A DNA stretch of 53,634 nucleotides, from positions 1 through 53,634 of the forward strand of contig JAUNVF010000007.1 in assembly GCA_030537815.1 (NCBI GenBank). The letters are read 5' to 3'. Of this stretch, positions 17,324 to 25,839 are shown one piece after another. The stretch's first letter is position 1; each line of letters begins with the position of its first letter. The notes below the pieces were generated by a model, which worked only from the letters and a program-made list of their open reading frames with translations, searched no databases and had not been told where the DNA came from. The DNA is from Tissierellia bacterium (GTDB lineage: Bacteria; Bacillota; Clostridia; Tissierellales; Peptoniphilaceae). Both the position numbers and the translations under genes were made by a program.

Positions 17324-18401
17324 TAAAACTATTAAAATTCTTAATACCGATATTGGTTATTCTGTTGATATAAGAACGATGTCGGTATTCTTAAATCAGC
17401 TTTCTGTAATGCTTTCTTCCGGCATTTCTATTCATTCAGCTCTTGACATAATAAGGGGACAAAAGATATCTAAGAAATTGAAAAAGATGATAGATAGGAT
17501 TTTAATTAAGATTGAAGAGGGGATTTCAGTATCGGCTGCTTTTGCTGATGAAAACTTTGACAGTTCCAGATTGCTGGCTGCGATGATAAAAGCTGGTGAA
17601 AATAGCGGAAGCCTAGATTCAATCATGAATATAATGTCTAATTATTATAAGGAAAAATCTGAGAATCGAAGAAAAATAAAAGGAGCGACTCTATATCCTT
17701 TAATTCTAATATTTACTTCAATAATAGTGATTTCTTTTCTTTTAACATATGTGATACCAACTTTTTTGACCTTATTTGAGGGAAATGGAAGGGATTTGCC
17801 AAAACCCACGAGGATTTTAATCGGCATAAGTTCATTTTTACATGATTATGGTATCTATCTTTTGTTTACAATTGTGGGAATAATAGCTTTATTTATTATT
17901 ATAAATAAGCTGAGCTTTTCATTTAGAAAAAATATAGATAAAATCAAAATTAAAATTCCAATATTTTCGACTTATTTTAAATATATTGTTCTTTCAAAGA
18001 CGGCTCTCACATTTTCTATACTCTCTTATAATGGGGTGCCTGTTTTGGAGACTTTAAATATAGTTAAAACCGGCTTGGGCAATGAATATTTAGTTGAAAA
18101 ATACGACGGAATAATTGGTGATTTAATTCTTGGAAAATCATTAAATCAAGCTTTTGAAAATGCGAATTATTTTCCGCCCATATTTGTATCTATGCTTAAA
18201 GTCGGAGAGGAATCGGGCAAATTGGATAAGGTAATGGGAAAAACAGCTGAATACTATGATGCAGAATTAAAATACGGTATATCAAAATTCATAACTATTT
18301 TTGAACCGATTCTAATTCTCATCATGGCATTGATAGTCGGATTTATCGTTTTATCTATTGCCATTCCCATGTTCGATTTGATAAATTATGTCGAAATCTA
18401 A
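17307..18401 (+). CDS. Polytopic assembly platform protein (PilC/GspF/ComGB family)
   Basis: This 364-residue protein has two GspF cytoplasmic domains, each with the pattern FLNQLSVMLSSGI (N-terminal) or ALTFSILSYNGVPVLETL (C-terminal), each followed by AAMIKAGENSGSLD or SMLKVGEESGKLD. Hydrophobic segments lie near residues 130-155, 175-200 and 335-360. It anchors the ATPase to the membrane and guides pilin subunits into the filament. The start codon lies inside the ATPase gene, so translation is coupled. Confidence 0.92.
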   Translation: MENIFDKTIKILNTDIGYSVDIRTMSVFLNQLSVMLSSGISIHSALDIIRGQKISKKLKKMIDRILIKIEEGISVSAAFADENFDSSRLLAAMIKAGENSGSLDSIMNIMSNYYKEKSENRRKIKGATLYPLILIFTSIIVISFLLTYVIPTFLTLFEGNGRDLPKPTRILIGISSFLHDYGIYLLFTIVGIIALFIIINKLSFSFRKNIDKIKIKIPIFSTYFKYIVLSKTALTFSILSYNGVPVLETLNIVKTGLGNEYLVEKYDGIIGDLILGKSLNQAFENANYFPPIFVSMLKVGEESGKLDKVMGKTAEYYDAELKYGISKFITIFEPILILIMALIVGFIVLSIAIPMFDLINYVEI

Positions 18402-18411
18402 GGAGGAAGAT

Positions 18412-18777
18412 ATGAGACAAAAAAAGAAAAGGGCCTTTACCTTAATCGAGCTTATAATTGTTGTATCAATTCTTGCATTACTCGTGGCGATCGCTTTGCC
18501 TAAATATGTGAACTCAAGAAAAAAAGCGGCAGAGACTGCTCATAATGCCAATGTAAGAGTTTTGGAATCGGCAGCGGCGACTTATTTAGCGGATGAGGGA
18601 CTTCCTGAAGAAAAGATTAATTGGCATGAAAATGATCTCTGGGAAAAATATTTAGAATCATGGCCGGATAATCCTTATAAAAATGGCGAATATTCAGTTA
18701 CAATCGATACAGATGGGGAAATAGTAGTTACACCTGGAATTATAAAGCAGAATAATGAAAATGATTCCGGCGATTAG
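18412..18777 (+). CDS. Major prepilin/pseudopilin (ComGC-like)
   Basis: The start ATG 18412 is fixed by AGGAGGA seven bases upstream; a frame open from 18388 is not needed. The 121-residue precursor has a class III signal: MRQKKKRA, then FTLIELIIVVSILALLVAIA with Glu5 of the mature helix, and a cleavage site after Ala rather than the usual Gly. The globular part is short (about 85 residues) and ends in a segment rich in Asp, Asn and Gly (SWPDNPYKNGEYSV). It is probably the main filament subunit and lies third in the operon, as comGC does. Confidence 0.9.
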   Translation: MRQKKKRAFTLIELIIVVSILALLVAIALPKYVNSRKKAAETAHNANVRVLESAAATYLADEGLPEEKINWHENDLWEKYLESWPDNPYKNGEYSVTIDTDGEIVVTPGIIKQNNENDSGD

Positions 18778-19504
18778 CATCATCATTGGCATGATTATGG
18801 GTTCATTTTTACATTTAGTAGCATTGAGGAGGTCGAGGGGGATATCTATTATTTCCCCTTCATCTCATTGCTTTAATTGCAAGAGAATTTTAAAGCCATT
18901 TTCTCTAATACCAGTGTTTAGCTATATCATTCAAAAAGGGAAATGCAGATATTGTGGAGAAGAGATAGGTATTGGAAGTTTTTTTGCTGAAATAATCATG
19001 CCTTTATCTTATATTTGCCTATATTTTAAATTCGGATTATCAGCAAAATTATTTATGATGATCTACTTGGTTTCAGTTTTATATATCATGAGTATCACGG
19101 ATATTTTAGAGAAAAATATTTTCGATATAGATCTCGTCTTTTTATTTATCGCAGCTTTTATTTATTTGATTTACGCTTATTTTTACAAATTTTTTGATAT
19201 GAGAATAGGGATAATCCAATTATTTTTATTTGGATTGTATTTTATTGTAAAAAGACTTGAAAAACCCCCGCTTGCAGAGGGAGATATTTTAGTATATATA
19301 GCTCTTTTGACTTTCTTGAATATATTTGAAGGAATTTTATTTATATTTTCATCTTTTTGGATTGCCGCCATAGTATTGATTGCTTTAATAAAGATGAAAT
19401 CTTTAGAGAGCGATAAAATTCCATTTATACCATTTATAGCCATATCTTTCTTTTTAGTAATCCTATTAGGTGAAGATATACTGAAATTCATGGGGTGGTT
19501 ATAG
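18755..19504 (+). CDS. Prepilin peptidase (PilD/ComC family, A24 aspartic protease)
   Basis: This 249-residue membrane protein should cleave and N-methylate the operon's prepilins. It has the N-terminal GSFLHLVALR, the two CxxC pairs CFNC and CRYC of the methylase loop, and two catalytic-type aspartates in MSITDILEKNIFD and LAEGDILVY. Six to eight hydrophobic helices fill the rest. It overlaps the prepilin gene by 23 bp. In Bacillus the equivalent comC gene is unlinked to comG; here enzyme and substrates are co-transcribed. Confidence 0.9.
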   Translation: MKMIPAISIIIGMIMGSFLHLVALRRSRGISIISPSSHCFNCKRILKPFSLIPVFSYIIQKGKCRYCGEEIGIGSFFAEIIMPLSYICLYFKFGLSAKLFMMIYLVSVLYIMSITDILEKNIFDIDLVFLFIAAFIYLIYAYFYKFFDMRIGIIQLFLFGLYFIVKRLEKPPLAEGDILVYIALLTFLNIFEGILFIFSSFWIAAIVLIALIKMKSLESDKIPFIPFIAISFFLVILLGEDILKFMGWL

Positions 19505-19923
19505 TGAAAAGATCTTTTACTTATATCGAAATAATCGTCACTATGGCAATAATTTCGATTATCATGTCTATAGCTGTAATAAAATTGGGAACTTTAGATA
19601 ATATAAAAGAGAAAAACGAGTTTAGGACGATTATAAAAAATATAAAATACGCAAGAAATCTTGCTCTATCTTCAAGAGAACAGGTTGAAGTCGGATTTAA
19701 AAATGATCATTATGATATAAGAATATCAAATAAAAGCGACAAGAAATATTATGAAAATCTAAAGATGTCTAAATGTGAATATTCGGGTAATTCGCTTAAT
19801 TTTAATGCGGCCGGCCGCCCGAATAGAGCTGGTACTATCGTTTTTCTCGGCAAAGAGAGAAAGTATATTTTAACTATAGGAGTGGCTACTGGAAAAGTAA
19901 ATATCAAGGGGAAGATCGAATGA
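19504..19923 (+). CDS. Minor pseudopilin (ComGD/GspH-like)
   Basis: This protein starts at GTG 19504 with GGGGTGG upstream and shares one base with the peptidase stop. The 139-residue precursor reads MKRS then FTYIEIIVTMAIISIIMSIA, a class III signal with Ser at -1 and Glu5. The middle has a GspH-like pattern (EFRTIIKNIKYARNLALSSREQVEVGF, then SLNFNAAGRPNRAGTIVF), typical of tip-complex pseudopilins and ComGD. It probably helps to start pilus assembly. Confidence 0.85.
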   Translation: MKRSFTYIEIIVTMAIISIIMSIAVIKLGTLDNIKEKNEFRTIIKNIKYARNLALSSREQVEVGFKNDHYDIRISNKSDKKYYENLKMSKCEYSGNSLNFNAAGRPNRAGTIVFLGKERKYILTIGVATGKVNIKGKIE

Positions 19924-20270
19924 AGAATAATAGGGGATTTACTTTAATAGAGGCTGTAGTTGGACTTTCTATACTCGGAATCGTCGTGATATATATGCTT
20001 CCGGTGATTTACAATACTGCCGGTAATATAAAGGACAATCAATCTGAAATCATATTGGCCAATCAAGCACAAATGATAATGGAGAATTATAAATCGAATT
20101 ACTTTACCGGTGAAATAGTAGAGATGAATTTACAAGAAGATTTAAATTATGAGATTACAGAAGAAGATAAAGGCGAATTAATAATGGTATCAGTGAGGGT
20201 ATACAATGAATCAAAAGAATTTAAATTGGAATTATCGCTGCCAAAAGAAAAGGGCCTTTACACTCCTTGA
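19920..20270 (+). CDS. Minor pseudopilin (ComGE/GspI-like)
   Basis: This 116-residue precursor has a canonical signal, MKNNRG then FTLIEAVVGLSILGIVVIYM, with Gly at -1 and Glu5. Short size and position after the ComGD-like gene suggest ComGE or GspI. It overlaps the previous gene by 4 bp, and its last 65 bases are shared with the next gene in another frame. Confidence 0.82.
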   Translation: MKNNRGFTLIEAVVGLSILGIVVIYMLPVIYNTAGNIKDNQSEIILANQAQMIMENYKSNYFTGEIVEMNLQEDLNYEITEEDKGELIMVSVRVYNESKEFKLELSLPKEKGLYTP

Positions 20271-20769
20271 GCTAATAATAGTAATATTTATATCATCAAT
20301 AATCGTAGGTATATTTTCGATGCTATTAGATTTCAGCATAAAGACACTCGAGTACTCATATACCATCGACGATGATGCATCTGCGGGAATTCACTGTCTC
20401 AATCAGATTGTCGAGGAGATAGAGGAATCAGAAAAAGTTTACGATTCTAAAGATTTTATTTTAAATAAAGACTATGGCGATTCGCTAGGTTTTGTTCTCA
20501 AAAAAAGGTATGAGAATAGATTTGCGTATATTTATTTTGCTCATAGAGATGGTATTGTTTGGAGAATTGCTTATAATACTCATATAGATAATCCAGCAGA
20601 GATATCATTTGGAAATCTAAAAGACAAGGGCGTCAATGCTATAAGCGACGGGATTTTATCTGTAGAAAATTCAAATTTCGATGATAAATCTGGTCTTATC
20701 AGTTTAAATATAAAGGTATCAGAAGATAAAAACGGAAATTACAGTACTCAAATATATAGAGGTAAATGA
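20206..20769 (+). CDS. Minor pseudopilin (ComGF/GspJ-like)
   Basis: The frame starts at ATG 20206 with GAGGGT six bases upstream, which puts the first 65 bases inside the preceding gene. This yields a 17-residue leader, MNQKNLNWNYRCQKKRA, then FTLLELIIVIFISSIIVGIF, a class III signal with Ala at -1 and Glu5. The rest of the 187-residue protein has the long pattern of GspJ/ComGF, with DDDASAGIHCLNQIVEEIEES after the helix. No better-placed later start exists, because the KKRAFTLLE motif itself lies within the overlap. Confidence 0.82.
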   Translation: MNQKNLNWNYRCQKKRAFTLLELIIVIFISSIIVGIFSMLLDFSIKTLEYSYTIDDDASAGIHCLNQIVEEIEESEKVYDSKDFILNKDYGDSLGFVLKKRYENRFAYIYFAHRDGIVWRIAYNTHIDNPAEISFGNLKDKGVNAISDGILSVENSNFDDKSGLISLNIKVSEDKNGNYSTQIYRGK

Positions 20770-20770
20770 T

Positions 20771-21964
20771 ATGAAAAGGAGAGCTTTTGTCGTATTATAT
20801 TCGATATTTATAATAGCACTCGTTTTTATTGTTATTGTGAGCCTTACCGATACGAATATAAACCGCAGTTTAATCAATCATTATTATAAAGATAGAATAA
20901 AATCCAAATATATTACAGAGTCGAGTATATATGGAATTATAAATGAATTAGACAAGAGGGGATATTTTGACGAGCTATTGTTGAGATTTGCGAGGAAAAA
21001 TAAAAGTCCTGAAAATGATGAAATTTTACAGATAGATATACAATCGGAAGCTCGATTAATCAATCCTCTATTAAAAAGATATGCAAATGGAGATATGATA
21101 TTAAGTTTTGAATCAGTATATAATGGAATAAGGTATTCACCTAAGATAAGATTTAAAACTTATAATGATTTATTCGATGACAAGGGATGTTTATATAAGG
21201 TAAAAAGAGATGATGAAGAGTATTTGGCATTTATAAATTCAGATATAATAAGTGAATGTATCGAATATATGCTATTTTTAGATGAAGATAAAAGGATGGA
21301 GATAAAGACGATGCCATTTGCTTATAGATTTATTGAGGGAGAAGAGAATCTGGAAATTGAAAATTCTGATTCAGATAATAAAGATATGCAAAATCAGATT
21401 GAAGATATTGATGAGAATAAAGGTGAATCTTTTGATAATCCGGATAATTCTAAAAGCGAAGAAAATGATAGTCAGACTGGTTTAGAAGAAGATGAAACCG
21501 AAGAAAATCAAGAAGATAATGATGATCGGGAATCAGATGAAGAGGATAAAGAAATCTCACAGGATACAGAAGAAAATTCAGACGAGGAAATACAGCCAGA
21601 TAAATTTGAAGATGAAGAAAAGAATGAGAAAGAAGAAAGTGAATTTATAGAGCCTAGCGCTAATTATTCCGAGTATTTTATCGGGAGTAATATTATTTAC
21701 AGAAATGAAAATACTTATATTAATGGAATCGTTAAATTCGATTCAAATACTATAATAGATTCTGATATTGAAATCACAGGTTTACTGATTATATTTGGAG
21801 AGCCGGAGCATAGAAAAGGTGATATAAAAGTTAATGGTGGAATAATTACGGAAGTAGATCTTCCGAATTATATAGAATTGAATCCTATTTATAGCAGATT
21901 TGCAAAATACGCATCGGTATATAAGGGATTTATAGACCCGAGAATCGAGAGCATAAATTATTAG
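20771..21964 (+). CDS. Large minor pseudopilin-like protein with acidic linker (ComGG/GspK position)
   Basis: This 397-residue protein begins MKRRA then FVVLYSIFIIALVFIVIVSL, a pilin-like helix without Glu5, as in GspK and ComGG. Residues about 190-295 are an extreme acidic, low-complexity stretch of Glu, Asp, Asn and Ser. After it comes a C-terminal domain (YSEYFIGSNIIYRNENTYING, IIDSDIEITGLLII) with a beta-helix-like look. Lack of Glu5 marks the likely tip subunit. The acidic linker is far longer than in usual ComGG proteins (about 125 residues in Bacillus). It ends the operon. Confidence 0.78.
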   Translation: MKRRAFVVLYSIFIIALVFIVIVSLTDTNINRSLINHYYKDRIKSKYITESSIYGIINELDKRGYFDELLLRFARKNKSPENDEILQIDIQSEARLINPLLKRYANGDMILSFESVYNGIRYSPKIRFKTYNDLFDDKGCLYKVKRDDEEYLAFINSDIISECIEYMLFLDEDKRMEIKTMPFAYRFIEGEENLEIENSDSDNKDMQNQIEDIDENKGESFDNPDNSKSEENDSQTGLEEDETEENQEDNDDRESDEEDKEISQDTEENSDEEIQPDKFEDEEKNEKEESEFIEPSANYSEYFIGSNIIYRNENTYINGIVKFDSNTIIDSDIEITGLLIIFGEPEHRKGDIKVNGGIITEVDLPNYIELNPIYSRFAKYASVYKGFIDPRIESINY

Positions 21965-22036
21965 ACATAATGAATTAAAAGAGATAGAATATCAATAATA
22001 AATTTTACATTATAGTCCTTGGTTAGGTGATTTAAA

Positions 22037-22993
22037 ATGAAGGAATGGTATAAGAATAGCAGGCTTATCGATGAAAGTGATTACCGTATAGAGGTTGAAT
22101 ACAATTGCGAGGGATCTGGAAGAGCCATTTGGTATAATATCTTCCCAGGATTGACCTTGTTTTTTCTATTTTTTAATACTGAAGATAAGTTTGTATCGGG
22201 AAATTACGATTCAGATATCATATGTATAAGTTATTGTTATAGAGGTAGATATGAATGTGAATTTGAAAATCATCAAAATTCACAATTGCAAATGGGTTAT
22301 ATGTCGGTATATGGAACAGAATACCTGCCTTCATCTTCTTATTTTCCTCTAAAAGAATACGAGGGACTATCGATTGTTATTGAGGAGAATGAAATTTCTG
22401 AGGATTTAAAATCTATTTTTAATATATTTGGAATAAATTTAGAAAAGATAAAGGAAATAATAAAATATAATAAGATTTGGTATGTCAGTAAAGTAAATGA
22501 TGAATTAGAAGATATTTTTACAGAATTGTACAAAGCCAATGATATGGCTGAATTAGGGTATATCAGAGTAAAAATAATAGAATTGCTAAATCAAATAAAT
22601 TATATGATTGAAAATCACAATAGAAAGCTTAACTACCATAAACAAAGTGAAATTCAAGAAGTTAAGAGGATTTGGGAAGAGATGAAATCAAATTTGGAAT
22701 CCAAATTGTCAGTCGAAAAACTAGTCAAAAAATCCAATCTTCCAATTAAGAAATTCTATATTATATTCAATCAAATTTATGGAAACTCCCCGTATTTTTA
22801 TCTAAAAAAATATAAAATGAATATCGCTGCAAATCAACTTTTAAATACGGAAAAAAGGATTATAGACATAGCTTTGGAGCTTGGTTATACAAAGCCTGGA
22901 AAATTTACAGAAGCTTTTAAATCGGTATATGAGGAAACACCCAGCGAATATAGAATAAAAAGAAAAGGCAGGAATGGGGCATACGATAACTAA
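22037..22993 (+). CDS. AraC-family transcriptional regulator
   Basis: This 318-residue protein has a C-terminal AraC/XylS double HTH: LSVEKLVKKSNLPIKKFYIIF and then RIIDIALELGYTKPGKFTEAF with the family ending TPSEYRIK. The N-terminal 200 residues resemble the sensor part of YbtA/PchR-like regulators, but the match is by layout only. AGGTGAT precedes the ATG. It sits directly ahead of the ECF and ABC genes and probably controls them. It is separated from them by a long palindrome (23041-23076). Confidence 0.88.
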   Translation: MKEWYKNSRLIDESDYRIEVEYNCEGSGRAIWYNIFPGLTLFFLFFNTEDKFVSGNYDSDIICISYCYRGRYECEFENHQNSQLQMGYMSVYGTEYLPSSSYFPLKEYEGLSIVIEENEISEDLKSIFNIFGINLEKIKEIIKYNKIWYVSKVNDELEDIFTELYKANDMAELGYIRVKIIELLNQINYMIENHNRKLNYHKQSEIQEVKRIWEEMKSNLESKLSVEKLVKKSNLPIKKFYIIFNQIYGNSPYFYLKKYKMNIAANQLLNTEKRIIDIALELGYTKPGKFTEAFKSVYEETPSEYRIKRKGRNGAYDN

Positions 22994-23040
22994 TATCAAT
23001 ACGAACGGGAAAGAAAAGAAATAATATACTTGTTATAATG

Positions 23041-23083
23041 AACTTAAATTAAGATAGATCTATCTTAATTTAAGTTCTTTTTT
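23041..23083. terminator. 36-bp perfect palindrome followed by U-tract
   Basis: Bases 23041-23076 read the same on both strands: an 18-base arm, with AGATCT at the centre and no unpaired loop. CTTTTTTT follows. It can act as the terminator of the AraC gene. A TATAAT at 23034-23039 directly before it raises the possibility that it also overlaps the start of ECF transcription and acts as an operator. Confidence 0.75.
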
Positions 23084-23095
23084 TATTATCAGGAG

Positions 23096-23794
23096 GTGGT
23101 TTATATTGATATAAGAGTAAAATTAATCTTATTTTTAATTTGCAATATTTTAGTTTTTGTGAGAAAAAACCTGATATTTGGAATTTCGGTTTTCTCTATG
23201 ATTTTTATAATCTCTAATATATTAGGTGAGGGAAAGATTGGGATAAAATATCTTGTCAAATATATTGTGCTTATAGGATTTGAATATATTTTTATAAATT
23301 CCGATAATATATTCTTGGGCATATTGGGTTCTATGTGTATCTTTATAAGATTATTATTTCCCATTATCTTATTTGCAAATTTAATCATAAAGACGAGCAG
23401 GCTAAATGATCTCATGACGGCATTATACTATTTTCGTTTTCCTAGGAGTTTTATCATAACATTGGTTATGAGTATTCGATTCTTTCCAAGTTTGAGAAGA
23501 GAATTGAAAAGCATATATGATGGAATGAAATTGCGAGGCTATAGATTAAATATAAAAAATATAGTATTTAGACCTAGGCAATTAATGAATGCTGTTCTTG
23601 TCCCAACTATAATGAGAAGCACAATTATAGCCGATGAAATTGGGATTGCAGCCGTTACAAGGGGGATTGATAATCCAAAAGAAAGAACCGGCTTTATAGA
23701 ATTATCAATGACCGGCAAGGATAAGATAATATTATTTCTTTTTATTTTGTTTTTGGGATTTGCCTTTTATTTTAGCGGAAAAAGGTTTAGATAA
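23096..23794 (+). CDS. ECF transporter transmembrane (T) component
   Basis: This protein of about 230 residues is a CbiQ/EcfT-like membrane protein with five or so helices and the coupling motifs that contact the ATPases (MSIRFFPSLRRELKSIYDGMKLRG). The frame opens at GTG 23096, but that GTG lies inside the ribosome binding site AGGAGGTGG. The best-placed in-frame codon is ATT 23105, eight bases after AGGAGG, giving a start at IDIRVKLILF. The next ATG is about 30 codons later, inside the first helices. It forms the energy-coupling module with the fused ATPase and the S component downstream. Confidence 0.88.
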   Translation: MVYIDIRVKLILFLICNILVFVRKNLIFGISVFSMIFIISNILGEGKIGIKYLVKYIVLIGFEYIFINSDNIFLGILGSMCIFIRLLFPIILFANLIIKTSRLNDLMTALYYFRFPRSFIITLVMSIRFFPSLRRELKSIYDGMKLRGYRLNIKNIVFRPRQLMNAVLVPTIMRSTIIADEIGIAAVTRGIDNPKERTGFIELSMTGKDKIILFLFILFLGFAFYFSGKRFR

Positions 23795-23795
23795 T

Positions 23796-25190
23796 ATGAT
23801 AAAAATATGCGATGTAAATTACAAATACAAGGGTGCAGAGGATTATTCATTAAAAAATATCAATTGTGAGATTGATAAGGGAGAATGTATTTTAGTGACA
23901 GGGAATTCAGGCTGCGGCAAGTCTACCTTGACGAGGATCATAAATGGACTTATTCCTCATGAATTTGAAGGGGAGTTTTCAGGGCGGGTAAATCTTGACG
24001 AAAGCGACATAAGTTTAATGGAAATGTGGGAAATTGCAAGCAGAGTGGGATCTGTTTTTCAGAATCCGAGAAATCAATTCTTTAGCTTGGATACTACAGG
24101 TGAAATCGTATTCGGAATGGAGAATTTATCTTTTTCTGTCGAAGAGATGAGGCATAGTTTTCATGAAACTGTGAAAACTTTGAGGATAGAAGAATTATTG
24201 GATAGAAATATTTTTGAAATCTCAGGAGGAGAAAAGCAATTGATTGCCATTGGTAGTATCTACGCTTTAAAACCGGAGATATTTATCATGGACGAGCCTT
24301 CGGCGAATTTGGATAAAAAGAATATTTTGAAACTTAGAAATATAATAAAAATATTAAAATCACAAGGTAAAACAGTGATAATAGCCGAGCATAGAATATA
24401 TTATCTCCACGATCTTATCGACAGGATGATCTATATGAAGGATGGGAAGATAGATCGAGAGTATACAAGAAGAGAACTTTCGGAAATTGAGAAAGAAGAA
24501 TTTGAAATTTTAGGTATCAGGAGTATTCATCCTGTTGAAATAAAATTAACTGAATTTGAAAATTCAAAAAATTCACCCATAGCATTAGAAGTGAGAAATT
24601 TGGTGCTTCCCTATGGCAAAAAAACAAGACCTATAAATTTTTCCATTAGAGAAAATGAAATCATGGGAATAATCGGGAGTATAGGTTGTGGGAAAACGAC
24701 TTTATCTAGAATATTAACGGGCCTTTTAAGAGAAAAAAGTGGACAGATTTATTTTTACGGCAATACTTTATCTTTAAAAGAAAGATGCGATAAAGCCTAT
24801 ATGATAATGCAGGATCCGGATTATCAATTATTTATGGATACGGCATATAATGAATTAAAATATTCAGATCTGAATAGTGGAAAAGAGAGTATAAAAACAG
24901 ATGAAATAGAAAGAATTTTGGGAAATTTAAATTTACTTGATTATAAAGACAGACATCCAATGGCATTATCAGGTGGTCAAAAGCAGAGATTATCGATCGC
25001 CGTATCGATGATGATGAATAGTAAGATTGTGATTTTCGACGAGCCTACGAGCGGATTGGATTATAAAAACATGTTGAGAGTATCAAAAATCATAAAAGAA
25101 TTGTCGGAAAGAGGGAAGTTGATTTTAATCATTTCTCATGACTATGAATTTATAAATAATACTTGCAATAGAGTTTACAGTTTTAATTAA
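23796..25190 (+). CDS. ECF transporter fused ATPase (A-A')
   Basis: This protein contains two complete ABC ATPase halves. Half one: Walker A GNSGCGKST (from residue 36), Q-loop FQNPRNQF, signature ISGGEKQ, Walker B IFIMDEPS. Half two: Walker A GSIGCGKTT (from residue 294), QDPDYQLF, LSGGQKQR, VIFDEPTSG. The start is taken as ATG 23796 with AAAAAGG upstream, not the TTG at 23760 inside the previous gene. EcfA and EcfA' are usually separate; fused forms such as this are typical of dedicated ECF systems. It hydrolyses ATP to drive uptake through the T and S partners. Confidence 0.93.
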   Translation: MIKICDVNYKYKGAEDYSLKNINCEIDKGECILVTGNSGCGKSTLTRIINGLIPHEFEGEFSGRVNLDESDISLMEMWEIASRVGSVFQNPRNQFFSLDTTGEIVFGMENLSFSVEEMRHSFHETVKTLRIEELLDRNIFEISGGEKQLIAIGSIYALKPEIFIMDEPSANLDKKNILKLRNIIKILKSQGKTVIIAEHRIYYLHDLIDRMIYMKDGKIDREYTRRELSEIEKEEFEILGIRSIHPVEIKLTEFENSKNSPIALEVRNLVLPYGKKTRPINFSIRENEIMGIIGSIGCGKTTLSRILTGLLREKSGQIYFYGNTLSLKERCDKAYMIMQDPDYQLFMDTAYNELKYSDLNSGKESIKTDEIERILGNLNLLDYKDRHPMALSGGQKQRLSIAVSMMMNSKIVIFDEPTSGLDYKNMLRVSKIIKELSERGKLILIISHDYEFINNTCNRVYSFN

Positions 25191-25210
25191 TTTTATAAAA
25201 GGAGAATAAA

Positions 25211-25789
25211 ATGAAATCAAGAGATTATATTAGTTTAGGTATTTATACTGCATTATTTTTTGTAGTGATCATGCTTGTTGTTTTTATAACGTCGATGTCG
25301 ATCGTAGCCTATGCTTTTGGGATAACAATTGCGGCAATTCCAGCTGCAATAATATATATTTTGATGAGATTAAAAGTGAAGAAAAAGGGAAGTGTGCTCT
25401 TGAGTGGATTAGTGATTGCCGCTCTGGAATTTTTAATAGGTGCAGGTTGGCCGATTGCTTTAGCGATGGCAATAGGATCTTTAATTGCTGAATTAATAAC
25501 TCAAAGAGGGCAATATGAAAAGTTTTGGCCGATTTCAATCGGATATAGTATTTTTATGACTTGTACTGCATTGGGAACTTATGGGCCCATAATATTTATG
25601 AAGGATTATATAAGTAAGCAATCAGCTTCAAATAAAATAGATCCCAATTATATGAATGCGCTGCTGAATTTCCTTCAACCTAAAATATTGATAATTATCT
25701 TAATTTCGACTTTTGTTTCGGCGATATTGGGCTGTTTGATTTCCAAGAGAATCTTAAATAAGAACTTCAAAAAAGCAGGGATTATATAG
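25211..25789 (+). CDS. ECF transporter S component, MptE-like (TIGR02185-type)
   Basis: This 192-residue protein of about six hydrophobic helices has the pattern MKSRDYISLGIYTALFFVV, then AIPAAIIYILMRLKVKKKGSVLL and SLIAELITQRGQY, matching from memory the MptE-like S-component family found next to exporter-fold ABC pairs. The substrate is not established by sequence. It lies 20 bp after the ATPase and completes the T, A-A', S set. Confidence 0.82.
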   Translation: MKSRDYISLGIYTALFFVVIMLVVFITSMSIVAYAFGITIAAIPAAIIYILMRLKVKKKGSVLLSGLVIAALEFLIGAGWPIALAMAIGSLIAELITQRGQYEKFWPISIGYSIFMTCTALGTYGPIIFMKDYISKQSASNKIDPNYMNALLNFLQPKILIIILISTFVSAILGCLISKRILNKNFKKAGII

Positions 25790-25839
25790 GAATCATTCGC
25801 TAATTGTAAATCGATTTTTAATAGAGAAAGGAATTCATC

